A stretch of 56,524 nt of DNA, taken from Lachnospiraceae bacterium (GTDB lineage: Bacteria; Bacillota; Clostridia; Lachnospirales; Lachnospiraceae). This document shows positions 18,027 to 26,282 of this stretch, one piece after another. The position numbers and the translations under genes were made by a program. A model generated the notes under the pieces. The model was not told the origin of the DNA. It worked only from the letters and a program-made list of their open reading frames with translations, and searched no databases. Position 1 is the stretch's first letter, and every line of letters starts with the position of its first letter. Location of the stretch: the NCBI GenBank assembly GCA_017444015.1, contig JAFSXN010000107.1, positions 1-56,524 on the forward strand, written 5' to 3'.

Positions 18027-18895
18027 TGATCATTTTGACGGATATTAAAATAGAAGATCTCAGCGATGTGGCTGAGGTTGAAAAGTCAATATTCAGACAG
18101 TTTACAGATAATCTGAAGCTGAATTCCCTGGACTTTTTGATGCGGGTGCTGATTGCCGTAGTCGTTCTCCTGGTCGGAATACGGGTGATTCGCTTTGTCC
18201 GGAAATGGTTTTCAAAGCTGCTTGAAATGCGGAGTCTAGATGAATCTATGATCCGGCTGCTGGATGAGATCATAAGGTTTGTTCTGTATTTCCTTCTGAT
18301 AATGTTTATCGCGGCGCATTTTGGGGTGGACGCGGCTTCGATTATTGCGATCCTGGGGTCTGCGGGACTTACGCTGGGTCTGGCTTTTCAGGGGGCTCTT
18401 TCGAACTTTGCCGGCGGGGTCCTGATTATGTCGACAAAGCCCTTTAAGATCGGAGATTTTATCGAAATTACCGGTAGTCATACCGGTACTGTGACGGCGA
18501 TTGGGTTGGTCCATACGAGGCTGCTGACGATAGATAACAGAGTTATTATTGTTCCCAACGGGGAGTTGGCTAATACTACGATTATTAACTATACGGACAG
18601 GGAAAAACGGAGGATCGAACTGGAGGTTTCCATCCCTTATTCGCAGGATATTGATGCTGCGAAAAAGGTGATTTCCGAAGTGATTCGGAAAGAACCGCTG
18701 CTGCTTGGGGGAGATGACATACTGATTTATGTGGATGCCATGTCCTCGTCCTCGGTCGATCTGGGGATCAAGGTATATACGAAAACGGAGAATTATTTAC
18801 AGGCGAAGTGGTCTCTGACCGAGAATCTGAAAAAAGCGCTGGACGCAAACGGGATAGAGATTCCGTTTACGCAGGTCGATATTCATATGAGGTGA
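18026..18895 (+). CDS. Small-conductance mechanosensitive channel, MscS family
   Basis: This 289-residue protein protects the cell from hypo-osmotic lysis. It has transmembrane helices in the first 110 residues, the pore-lining TM3 (GSAGLTLGLAFQGALSNFAG), the beta-domain motif KPFKIGDFIEI and the hallmark VPNGELANTTIINYT. Length and order fit the short MscS class (E. coli 286). The ATG overlaps the stop of the DUF6320 gene. The channel is probably just carried in the operon. Confidence 0.93.
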   Translation: MIILTDIKIEDLSDVAEVEKSIFRQFTDNLKLNSLDFLMRVLIAVVVLLVGIRVIRFVRKWFSKLLEMRSLDESMIRLLDEIIRFVLYFLLIMFIAAHFGVDAASIIAILGSAGLTLGLAFQGALSNFAGGVLIMSTKPFKIGDFIEITGSHTGTVTAIGLVHTRLLTIDNRVIIVPNGELANTTIINYTDREKRRIELEVSIPYSQDIDAAKKVISEVIRKEPLLLGGDDILIYVDAMSSSSVDLGIKVYTKTENYLQAKWSLTENLKKALDANGIEIPFTQVDIHMR

Positions 18896-18925
18896 TTCGC
18901 CCATCCAATATACTTAGGAGATACA

Positions 18926-19360
18926 ATGACAGCTGTTATGAAAGATACGGATGCGATTAAAGAAAAAATATACGCTAAGCACGGCCACGATCTGTATATG
19001 AGGGATATGGGTCTGGAAATTCTTGAGCTGAGAGAAGGGTATGTAAAAAGCCGGATTCCCGTAAAAAAAGAGCATCTCAATTCCTATGGCTATGTTCACG
19101 GCGGCGTGCTGTATGGGTTCGCGGATGTATCCGCCGGGCTTGCGGCCAGTATGTGCGGATATTGTGTCGTAACGCTGGAGGGCAGTATGCACTATCTGGA
19201 TCCGGCGGAACAAACGGAATACATCTACTGTGAGGCAGAGGCGCTCAGGGAGGGTAAGAATATGATGTTTTACCATGTGCGCCTGACAACGGATGCGGGG
19301 AAGGCAGTGGATGACGGAACCTTTACCTTTTTTAACACGCACAATCCTCTGCCCGGGTAG
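18926..19360 (+). CDS. PaaI-family thioesterase (hotdog fold)
   Basis: This 144-residue hotdog-fold acyl-CoA thioesterase contains the PaaI signature VHGGVLYGFADVSAGLA. A second strand carries the core TLEGSMHYLDPA. TTAGGAGA (18914-18921) precedes the ATG. The substrate is unknown; an aromatic or short-chain acyl-CoA is typical of the family. It may cooperate with the upstream acyltransferase/esterase genes. Its TAG overlaps the first GTG of the mntP frame. Confidence 0.85.
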   Translation: MTAVMKDTDAIKEKIYAKHGHDLYMRDMGLEILELREGYVKSRIPVKKEHLNSYGYVHGGVLYGFADVSAGLAASMCGYCVVTLEGSMHYLDPAEQTEYIYCEAEALREGKNMMFYHVRLTTDAGKAVDDGTFTFFNTHNPLPG

Positions 19361-19374
19361 TGATGGGAGCGGAA

Positions 19375-19989
19375 ATGAATCCGGCTATATTTATTGTAAA
19401 CAGCATCTTTCTGGGCGTCGGCCTTGCAATGGATGCTTTTTCATTATCTGTTGCCTATGGACTGAGCGTGGGAGCGGGGCTGGAGAGCGGACGGAAAGGG
19501 ACAAAGGAGTATTCAAAGGGCCGAAACGAGGTTGCCCTGAAAATGTGCCTGACCTTCGGCGGCTTTCAGGCGCTGATGCCTATGTTTGGCTGGCTCTGCC
19601 TGCATACCCTGGCAGGCTTGTTTGATGTTGTAAAACGCGCGATTCCTTTTGTCGCGTTTGCTCTGCTGGTCTATCTCGGACTGAGAATGGTCGTTGAGGG
19701 ATTTCGTAAACGGAAGGATCCGGAGGTTACGTCGACTTTAGAGAACAGTCCCCTTATCGTTCAGGGGATCGCCACGTCGATCGATGCCTTTTCCGCGGGC
19801 GCGGCCTTTGTTCCCTACAATGCTCTTCAGGCACTGACCGCTTCCGTGATCATTGCGGTGGTTACCTTTATTATTTGCAGTCTTGGGATACGGCTGGGGA
19901 AAAGACTTGGGATGCGCTTTGCGGACCATGCGACGATCCTCGGCGGAGTGATCCTGATCCTGATCGGGATCGAAGTGCTGGTGGTGTAG
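19375..19989 (+). CDS. mntP: Manganese exporter MntP
   Basis: This is a six-helix membrane protein of about 204 residues of the MntP (DUF204) family, which expels Mn2+. Both conserved acidic motifs are present: AMDAFSLSVAYG in helix 1 and ATSIDAFSAGAAF in helix 4. I prefer the ATG at 19375 (GGGAGCGG upstream); an in-frame GTG at 19360 and ATG at 19363 would add five or four residues. No Mn2+ riboswitch (yybP-ykoY) is visible because the gene follows the thioesterase without a gap. A strong terminator lies downstream. Confidence 0.88.
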   Translation: MNPAIFIVNSIFLGVGLAMDAFSLSVAYGLSVGAGLESGRKGTKEYSKGRNEVALKMCLTFGGFQALMPMFGWLCLHTLAGLFDVVKRAIPFVAFALLVYLGLRMVVEGFRKRKDPEVTSTLENSPLIVQGIATSIDAFSAGAAFVPYNALQALTASVIIAVVTFIICSLGIRLGKRLGMRFADHATILGGVILILIGIEVLVV

Positions 19990-20010
19990 GAAAGGGAGGA
20001 GGAGCCCATA

Positions 20011-20099
20011 AAAAGGGAGGTGCCGGGTAGGGATTTCCTTCCAAGGAAGGCTTTACTGATGTCATGAAATGCCCTTATAAAAGGGAGGTGCCGGGTAGG
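20011..20099. repeat. Two copies of a 21-bp GC-rich direct repeat
   Basis: An identical 21-bp sequence beginning AAAAGGGAGGTG and ending CCGGGTAGG occurs at 20011-20031 and 20079-20099, 68 bp apart. Between them lies a CCTTCC/GGAAGG palindrome. The second copy forms the left arm of the mntP terminator, so the first may be a duplicated terminator arm. No coding potential is seen. Confidence 0.75.
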
Positions 20100-20120
20100 T
20101 AAACCCTCCCGGCATTTTAT
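20089..20120 (+). terminator. Rho-independent terminator after mntP
   Basis: TGCCGGG (20089-20095) pairs with CCCGGCA (20108-20114) across a 12-nt loop, followed by TTTTAT. An alternative pairing GGGAGG (20083-20088)/CCTCCC (20105-20110) also exists. It ends the operon that began near 14.5-15 kb. Confidence 0.75.
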
Positions 20121-20760
20121 GAAAAAGATTTAAGCATATCAAAAGTTTTTTCAGGCTTTTACTGGCACACCCTGCATGCTTTCTGTCTATTATAGTACAG
20201 GGGAGATGTGAAAAAAAAACCTTTGCGGCGTTAACAGTTTGTAGAAAAATTATGAACAAAATTTGTCACACCGGGCCCTTTTTCCCGGCTCAAAGCTCGC
20301 ACTCGCGCCTCGACAATGTCGGGATAATTCCTCTGTGCGGCTCTGCGATAAAAAAAGGAAGGAGAACGCTCCTTCCCTTTTTATGCGCAGGCCCGCGTAT
20401 GGAAGTTTTCCGGCTGAAGCCGGACGCGGGTGCGCAACCCATGATTGCGCAGCAATCATCGGGCCGTGCGGCGAGTGGGGTTCGACTTCGTCTCCCCTAC
20501 TCGATTCATCTATCTATAGAAACCCGATCAAAACGGGATCGTTGTTAGTCAAGCCGCCAGTATTGAATATTTAAAGGAATCCAATGACCGATTCCGGTTT
20601 TCCCCTACTCCCCTTTAAAAAGCAAACCAACGGCTCTCTCATACAACCGCCTTTCGGCGGGAATGATACATAATCGCTGCAACGATAAAAAGATATCAGG
20701 AAAATGTGACAAAAATATGGCGAAATTAGAAAAAAACATTAAAACGCGGGGCAGCACAGA
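20121..20760. other. Gene-free stretch dense in stem-loops
   Basis: No credible gene is seen here; open frames exist but lack ribosome binding sites and protein-like composition. Successive short inverted repeats include CCGGG/CCCGG near 20271, CGAC/GTCG near 20309, a terminator-like hairpin at 20357-20376, TCCGGCT/AGCCGGA (20409-20424), GGGT/ACCC (20429-20441), ATGATTGC/GCAATCAT (20441-20459), CGAGT-GGGG/CCCC-ACTCG (about 20472-20503) and CCGCC/GGCGG (about 20649-20662). The density suggests a structured RNA or a nest of dispersed repeats. I cannot match it to a known RNA family. Confidence 0.5.
20351..20382. terminator. Bidirectional terminator-like hairpin
   Basis: GGAAGGAG (20357-20364) and CTCCTTCC (20369-20376) form a perfect 8-bp stem with an AACG loop. 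Six A residues precede it and CTTTTT follows, so it could terminate transcription in both directions. No gene ends close by on either side, which is unusual. Confidence 0.65.
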
Positions 20761-21114
20761 TCAGACAGCGATCTCTTCTTCGAATTCAGAGAACGTAAAA
20801 TCACTGCAGCCACGGTCGTCAATATAGATATCCGCAAAGATCTTCCGCGAGTCCGAGCCGTACTTTTCAAGGATCTCCGGAAGATTTTCATTTACGGCAT
20901 CAAACGTCAGCCCATAGGAGGCACACCACCTGAGGGCTTCGGCTAACGGCTCCCGGCACCGGCAGGTCCAAAGGATCAGCCTCGTCCCCTTTTTTTGCAG
21001 CTCTTTCAGAATATAGATCAGACGCAGGTTCGGCGCGCCGATCTTCGGATAACAATCCGTACACAAGGTTCCGTCAAAATCGACGGCAATGATTCCGCAT
21101 TCCTTAAAATTCAT
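20761..21114 (-). CDS. HAD-type phosphatase with LexA-box promoter
   Basis: This small HAD-superfamily hydrolase (117 residues, no cap domain) has motif I VDFDGTLCTD, motif II LILWTCR and a C-terminal IYIDDRG acidic motif. It resembles the compact BT0820-like/polynucleotide-kinase-phosphatase type of HAD proteins. The start at 21114 is preferred because GGGAGGGAG lies just upstream on the minus strand; an upstream ATG at 21135 would place that site inside the gene. Its promoter has a LexA box between -35 and -10 (21213-21241), predicting induction by DNA damage. A role in trimming damaged nucleotides or 3' phosphates is possible but unproven. Confidence 0.8.
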   Translation of the reverse strand: MNFKECGIIAVDFDGTLCTDCYPKIGAPNLRLIYILKELQKKGTRLILWTCRCREPLAEALRWCASYGLTFDAVNENLPEILEKYGSDSRKIFADIYIDDRGCSDFTFSEFEEEIAV

Positions 21115-21212
21115 CAGACTCCCTCCCAAACTCATTTTTCGTATCTGTCCAGGCGCGCTTAAGCGAATAAGCGATTTTCGGGACAGGTATTTCCTTCCTC
21201 AAACCTGTCTCC

Positions 21213-21241
21213 ATTTTATCAGAACGTATGTTCTGTGTAAA
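21213..21241 (-). promoter_or_regulatory. Sigma-A promoter with embedded LexA (SOS) box
   Basis: On the minus strand TTTACA (complement of 21236-21241), a 17-bp spacer and TAAAAT (complement of 21213-21218) form a near-consensus promoter for the HAD gene. The spacer contains AGAACGTATGTTCT on the plus strand (21221-21234), matching the Gram-positive LexA consensus GAACRNRYGTTC. LexA bound there would block RNA polymerase directly. Confidence 0.75.
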
Positions 21242-21293
21242 GATATAATCGAACAAATTTTCGATTATTTTAGATTTTTTTTTATTATTTTAA

Positions 21294-21321
21294 TTGAAAA
21301 ATCAGCCTGAACGTGTATAAT
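21294..21321 (+). promoter_or_regulatory. Sigma-A promoter of the GGDEF gene (possible leaderless transcript)
   Basis: TTGAAA (21294-21299), a 16-bp spacer and TATAAT (21316-21321) make a strong promoter. Transcription would be expected to start about 7 bp after the -10, at or next to the ATG at 21329. An AT-rich inverted repeat ATAATCGAA/TTCGATTAT (21245-21253, 21260-21268) lies upstream. Confidence 0.7.
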
Positions 21322-21328
21322 CTTGCCT

Positions 21329-22402
21329 ATGGAAAAAAATATGGGTGAAAAGATCAGGACCCTGATGATATTTATCTCAGAGCGGAAGTATTATGTTATT
21401 ACGACCTTTATGGGCCTGGTGCACGCTCTTTTCTGTGTGATCTTCTTTCGTTATGACGTTATCCCCATGGGGATCTTCAATATTATCAGCCCGATCGTAT
21501 ATTTTTGTATGCGGTGGGTTCTGAGGCAGGGAAAGCTTATCGTATTTCTGCTGTTTGCTTACGTTGAGATCGTTATCCACGCCATTGCCGCGACCTTCTG
21601 CGTCGGCTGGAACTGCGGCTTTGCCCAGTATATCATTGCGGTTGTGCCGCTGGGCTTTTTGGGCGCTTATGAGATTGCAAAGGGGAGGCACAGGATCACC
21701 GTTCCTTTTATCCTTGGCATCTTCGCTTCGGTGACCTATGTTGTCTGCCGTCAGTTGTTTTATGCCGCAGAGGCGCCGTATCCGCTTGCGGAAAAGGTGC
21801 AGAGTTCGCTTTTTATTTTTAATTCGATCGGTACCTTCTTTTTCCTGCTGTGCGCCCTGATCCTGTATACAATAACTCTGGTCGATATGGAGCAGCAGCT
21901 CCTTCGGAAAAACGCGATCTTAAATAAGAAAGCATCCATCGATCCGCTGACAAACCTCTTGAACCGCAGGAGTATGGCAAAGGAATTCGAGGCTGCGGCT
22001 GAAAGGGATGAGCCGTTTGCTGTTGCTATGTGTGATATCGATGATTTCAAGAATGTCAATGATTCCTACGGTCACGAAGCGGGAGATCTGGTGCTTCGGG
22101 AGGTTTCGAGAATCATTACGGAATCGGTGCCTGAGGACAGTCCGATCTGCCGTTGGGGCGGGGAGGAGATCCTGATCCTGTTCAACAATCAAAGTCTCAG
22201 CGAAGCTCTTGTGATCGCGGAGCAGATCCGGGAGAGGATAGCCAATAACGAAATTCCGTTTTATATGCATACGCTGAGAATAACTATCACGATCGGAGTC
22301 GCGCCCCACAAAAACGGCCGGCAGATCGAGGAAACGATTTCCGATGCGGACAGCAGGCTCTACATCGGAAAAGGAAATGGGAAAAATCGTGTTGTTTCAT
22401 AG
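21329..22402 (+). CDS. Membrane-bound diguanylate cyclase (GGDEF)
   Basis: This is a membrane sensor protein of about 357 residues. The first 190 residues hold roughly six hydrophobic segments, and a C-terminal GGDEF domain starts at DPLTNLLNRR. The catalytic loop reads RWGGEEI, a GGEEI variant of GGEEF that should still bind GTP. No RxxD inhibitory site is present five residues upstream. The signal is unknown. The start could be ATG 21329 (at the predicted transcript 5' end) or ATG 21341 (MGEKIRT); neither has a clear ribosome binding site. It diverges from the LexA-box HAD gene. The flagellin at 29.8 kb and a second GGDEF gene at 46.2 kb fit a motile, c-di-GMP-using organism. Confidence 0.85.
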   Translation: MEKNMGEKIRTLMIFISERKYYVITTFMGLVHALFCVIFFRYDVIPMGIFNIISPIVYFCMRWVLRQGKLIVFLLFAYVEIVIHAIAATFCVGWNCGFAQYIIAVVPLGFLGAYEIAKGRHRITVPFILGIFASVTYVVCRQLFYAAEAPYPLAEKVQSSLFIFNSIGTFFFLLCALILYTITLVDMEQQLLRKNAILNKKASIDPLTNLLNRRSMAKEFEAAAERDEPFAVAMCDIDDFKNVNDSYGHEAGDLVLREVSRIITESVPEDSPICRWGGEEILILFNNQSLSEALVIAEQIRERIANNEIPFYMHTLRITITIGVAPHKNGRQIEETISDADSRLYIGKGNGKNRVVS

Positions 22403-22484
22403 AGCTTTTTGAAGCCTGCTTTCAGGGCTTCGAACCAAACGCGTATTCTGCGCAATTTCATGATTACCACAGGGAGATACTGTA

Positions 22485-24053
22485 ATGGCGATCAAAATTC
22501 TGCTGCTTATCTTGTTTTTCGCGCTGATGATCGGTGTGGGGCTGTATTCGAGGAGGTCCTCGAAAAACGTCAACGATTTCGTTCTCGGCGGGCGAAAGGT
22601 CGGTCCGTGGCTGACGGCTTTCGCCTACGGAACTTCGTATTTCTCCGCCGTTGTCTTCGTTGGCTATGCCGGACAGTTCGGGTATAAATACGGTATGAGC
22701 GCGACCTGGATCGGGCTTGGAAATGCGTTTTTAGGGTCTCTGCTCGCATGGGTCGTACTGGGAAGAAGGACTCGTATTATGACCAAGTATCTCGACGCGA
22801 GGACGATGCCGGACTATTTCGGCAAGCGGTACAACAGTATGCCGCTTCGGATCGCGGGAGCGCTGATCTCCTTTATCTTTCTGATCCCGTATACGTCTTC
22901 CGTTTACAACGGGCTTTCCAGGCTGTTTGAGATGGCGTTTCACGTTCCCTATGTCGCCTGCGTTATCGTTATGGCGGCGCTGACCTGCGTCTACGTGATC
23001 CTGGGCGGATATATGGCGACGGCGATCAATGATTTTATTCAGGGAATCATTATGCTGATCGGGATCATCGCGGTTATTGCTTCTATAATAAAGGGCCAGG
23101 GCTGATTTAACGCCGCGGTCTTTGAGCTGGCTAAGATTCCCTCTGATGTTGCCGTGACAGAAGGGCAGCAGGGAGCCTTTACCGCTTTCTTAGGCCCTGA
23201 TCCGATCAATCTGCTGGGAGTTGTGATCTTAACCTCGCTCGGAACCTGGGGGCTGCCGCAGATGGTCCAGAAGTTCTATGCGATCCGTGACGAGAAGGCG
23301 GTCCAGACGGGAACCGTTATTTCGACCTTCTTCGCGGTGATCGTGGCAGGAGGCTGCTATTTCCTCGGTGGATTCGGCAGACTGTTTGATACGCCTGCAA
23401 TTTATAACGACAACGGAGCGATTGCCTACGACGCGATTATCCCGGCAATGCTTTCGACCCTGCCGGATCTTCTGATCGGTGTGGTCATTATGCTGGTGCT
23501 TTCTGCTTCGATGTCTACGTTAGCGTCTCTGGTCCTTACCTCGAGCTCGACGATAACGTTGGATCTGATCCAGCCGCTTCTTGCCGGAAAAAGCGGATCC
23601 GGACAGGGGAAAGCCATGGATGAGAAGAAGCAGATCATTGTGATGCGTGGACTTTTGGTATTTTTCATTGTTTTGTCGGTTGTTATGGCTCTGAACCCGC
23701 CGACCTTTATCGCTCAGTTAATGGGTATTTCCTGGGGCGCGCTTGCGGGAGCCTTCTTAGCGCCGTTCCTTTACGGTCTGTACTGGAAGGGAGTAACCAG
23801 GGCTGCTGTCTGGGCGAGTTTCGCATCCGGTGTTTTGATAACGGTATTGAACCTGTTCCCTGCTACGAAGTTTATCCAGAGTCCGATCAACGCGGGAGCG
23901 GCTGCTATGATCGCAGGGCTTGTCATCGTTCCGATCGTCAGCCTTGTCTCTCCTAAGATGCAGGAGAGCGAGGTCGAGGCTGTATTTGATTGCTTCAAGG
24001 AAAAGCATATGGTTGAGCAGAAGTACGCGCTGCCGGAGGACGGGGCGGAATGA
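22485..24053 (+). pseudogene. Sodium/solute symporter (SSS family) interrupted by an in-frame TGA
   Basis: A reading frame of 523 codons encodes an SSS-family permease (PutP/PanF/SGLT type) with FVLGGRKVGPWLTAFAYG and TSYFSAVVFVGYAG in the N-terminal part. It is cut by TGA at codon 207 (23103-23105, after KGQG). The same frame continues as FNAAVFELAKIPS, QQGAFTAFLG, TSLGTWGLPQMVQKFYA and more helices to the stop at 24053. The full length (about 522 residues) is normal for the family and no other defect is seen, so the mutation is recent, is a sequencing error, or is read through. The start is supported by GGGAGA 8 bp upstream. A GGA-to-TGA, CGA-to-TGA or TGG-to-TGA change would explain it. 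The substrate is unknown. Confidence 0.85.
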
Positions 24054-24118
24054 TCCGACGTTTTCCTGTAATGTTTTTAGTGCAGCGGTGATGCAGGTCT
24101 GATCGGCTGCCTGCGTTG

Positions 24119-24227
24119 TATACTCGCGAACGCAATTAATTGCCGTTTTTGATAAAGTAAACGTACTGGAATTGCGTTTGCGAGTCCGGAAAACGGTAGA
24201 TCGGCAACGAAAATCGTTAACCAGTAT
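24119..24227 (+). repeat. Dispersed hairpin repeat, copy 1
   Basis: This 109-bp element is nearly identical, in inverted orientation, to 52050-52153. Its first part folds into a long hairpin: ACTCGCGAACGCAATT (24122-24137) against AATTGCGTTTGCGAGT (24171-24186), with one mismatch, and an inner GCAATTAATTGC palindrome. It ends CAGTATAAT, so it could supply a -10 hexamer (TATAAT, 24225-24230) for the alcohol dehydrogenase gene. It lies 66 bp after the symporter stop. Relative to copy 2 it has about 6 extra bases near CCGGAAAACGG. Confidence 0.85.
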
Positions 24228-24268
24228 AATTTATAGATTTTCAGTATGTTTTCAGGAGGGAAATGATT

Positions 24269-25444
24269 ATGGACAACTTTACGTTTTACTCACCAACCTA
24301 CTTTGTATTCGGAAGGGATACAGAAAACGAGGCGGGCACCTACATAAAGAAATTTGGCGGGAGCCGTGTCCTGATCCACTATGGAGGGGGCTCCGTCAAG
24401 CGCTCGGGGCTTCTTGACAGGGTAAAGAAATCTTTGGAGGATGCGGGGCTTACCTATGTTGAGCTGGGCGGCGTTCAGCCAAATCCCAGGAGCGGCCTGG
24501 TTTATGAAGGTATCGAGCTCTGCCGGAAGGAAAAAGTGGACTTTATCCTTGCAGTCGGAGGGGGAAGTACGATCGACTCTTCCAAGGGGATCGCAGCCGG
24601 AACTCTCTATGACGGGGATTTCTGGGAGCTGTATCAGACCGGCGTGGCGCCTGCTGCCCTTCCGATCGGAACGATCCTTACGATCGCCGCCGCGGGAAGC
24701 GAGGGTTCGGGAGATTCCGTTGTTACAAAGGAAGAGGGGATGTTAAAAAGAGCGACCCACGGGGATGTTCTGCGGCCGAAGTTTTCGATTTTAAATCCGG
24801 CGCTTACGCAGACGCTGCCGCCCTATCAGACGGCCTACGGGGTTACGGATATTATGGCGCATCTGTTTGAGCGCTATCTGACGAATACGAAAGATGTAGA
24901 GGTGACCGATCGTCTGATCGAGGGACTTCTGCTGACGATGATTCACGAAGCGCCGAGAGTGCTTGAGAATCCGGACAATTATGAAGCCAGGGCGAATATT
25001 ATGTGGGCCGGGATGATGGCGCATAATAATTCCGTCGGTGTCGGCAGGACTCAGGACTGGACGAGTCACGATATCGAGCATGAGCTGAGCGCTCTCTATG
25101 ACTGCGCGCACGGGGCGGGACTCGCGGTCGTGATGCCGAATGTTATGAAGTATACCTATAAGCACGATATAACAAGATTTGCAAAGGCGGCGGTACGGAT
25201 CTGGGGTTGTCAGATGGACTTTGATGATCCGGAGAGAACGGCACTTGAGGGGATCGCGCGGTTCAGGAGCTTCCTTACCTCCATCGGAATGCCGAAGAAC
25301 TTTGAGGAGCTTGGGGCAAGGGAAGAGGATATCGCAATACTTGCTGACGTTGCCTGCAACGGAGACGGCCGCCCGGGCTACCTGGAAGGCTTTACAAAGC
25401 TGTCGCAGAAGGACATTGAGGAAATCTACCGGTTGTGCCTGTGA
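24269..25444 (+). CDS. Iron-containing alcohol dehydrogenase (butanol dehydrogenase-like)
   Basis: This cytoplasmic type III alcohol dehydrogenase of about 391 residues reduces aldehydes with NAD(P)H. The nucleotide-binding AVGGGSTIDSSKG and the metal ligands are present: Asp and His in YGVTDIMAHLFERYL, and His in SHDIEHELSALYDCAHGAGLA. FYSPTYFVFGRDTE at the N-terminus is typical of the BdhA/YqhD group. The ATG at 24269 is preferred because AGGAGG (24254-24259) lies 9 bp upstream. Copy 1 of the dispersed repeat lies directly upstream and may hold part of its promoter. It meets the truncated ATPase tail to tail. Confidence 0.92.
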   Translation: MDNFTFYSPTYFVFGRDTENEAGTYIKKFGGSRVLIHYGGGSVKRSGLLDRVKKSLEDAGLTYVELGGVQPNPRSGLVYEGIELCRKEKVDFILAVGGGSTIDSSKGIAAGTLYDGDFWELYQTGVAPAALPIGTILTIAAAGSEGSGDSVVTKEEGMLKRATHGDVLRPKFSILNPALTQTLPPYQTAYGVTDIMAHLFERYLTNTKDVEVTDRLIEGLLLTMIHEAPRVLENPDNYEARANIMWAGMMAHNNSVGVGRTQDWTSHDIEHELSALYDCAHGAGLAVVMPNVMKYTYKHDITRFAKAAVRIWGCQMDFDDPERTALEGIARFRSFLTSIGMPKNFEELGAREEDIAILADVACNGDGRPGYLEGFTKLSQKDIEEIYRLCL

Positions 25445-25445
25445 T

Positions 25446-26282
25446 TTATTCTGCGGAAAGGGAATGCATAAACTCCTCAAATCTGGGCAGCTTGAATTTA
25501 AGGTAACCGTATTCTCTGCCGCCCAATATCCCGCTGTCGATGAGCCGGGTACGGTATTTGGTAAAGGTATCGGAAGTCATTTCCATCCGATTCCGTATTG
25601 CTTCTACTTTTATCAATTGCTGTCCGGATTCTTCACAGAGTTCGAGTATTCCTTTTAATACATGGATATCTGTAGGAGAGAGTTCATCCCATATTTTTTC
25701 ATAAGCCAATTCGGCTAATGTGATATCGAGCTGGTTATCTAATTCGGTTTTATTTATATCTTTGTAATCATTACACAGGCAGATGGCATTCCAGTAATGG
25801 AAGCCAACTGCCTGGAATGCAAGCGAATATCCTCTTGTTTTATACGCAAGCTCTTCTGCCCACTGCCTGTCAAGTCCTAATGTTTGCTGATAATCCCTGC
25901 TGATAGCCGTAATATTTAACATATCGAGTTCTACTATCTTTGCGCGGTACAGAAATGTCAGGGATTTTTTGTTCTTTATATTCTTTATGTTATCAATAAG
26001 CCCTGTCATTAGTACATAAATATCGTAGTCCAGATTGGAATAGGAAGACAACGCATGTGAGAATTTCGCGACATCTTTACTGTATGTAATCTCATCAATC
26101 GTAACCAGAACCTTTTTATGATGCTTCTTAAGCACCTGAAGCATAAGCTTCAAGGCATCCTCTTCATTGGAAGCGATAAGTTCTGCATTCTCCAGGTGCA
26201 TTCCGATACCCATTAAGGAAAAGTCAAGGCGTGCCTTTACAAAGAGCTGCTTTATTTCGGGGAGCAGATACAGATAAACCTT
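25446..26282 (-). pseudogene. 5'-truncated ATPase (AAA/ORC-like ATP-binding protein)
   Basis: The remaining frame encodes about 278 residues of an ATP-binding protein. Family-like sequence is present before the first usable ATG (LLPEIKQLFVKARLDFSL leading into MGIGMHLENAE) and runs up to a TGA at 26283-26285. The Walker B-like strand VLVTIDEI and a C-terminal winged-helix region (DTFTKYRTRLIDSGILG) remain, but the whole N-terminal P-loop half is missing. The break coincides with the start of a repeat-rich region (26282-26419). Base composition is richer in AT than the sugar genes. The family resembles archaeal-type ATPases often multiplied in Clostridia. A short product from the ATG at 26213 would lack ATP binding. 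Confidence 0.75.

Noticed and set aside
20062-20259. 65-codon minus-strand frame downstream of mntP
   Set aside because: It runs through the mntP terminator and the 21-bp repeat and has no recognisable protein features.
20470-20505. GGGGTTCGACTTCG segment resembling a tRNA T-arm or tmRNA
   Set aside because: No acceptor stem, anticodon arm or tag reading frame could be assembled around it.
20252-20574. Overlapping open frames on the plus strand as a small gene
   Set aside because: No ribosome binding site, odd composition, and the sequence is better explained as a run of hairpins.
23103-23105. Selenocysteine insertion at the symporter TGA
   Set aside because: SSS transporters are not selenoproteins and no hairpin of bacterial SECIS type is evident immediately after the TGA.
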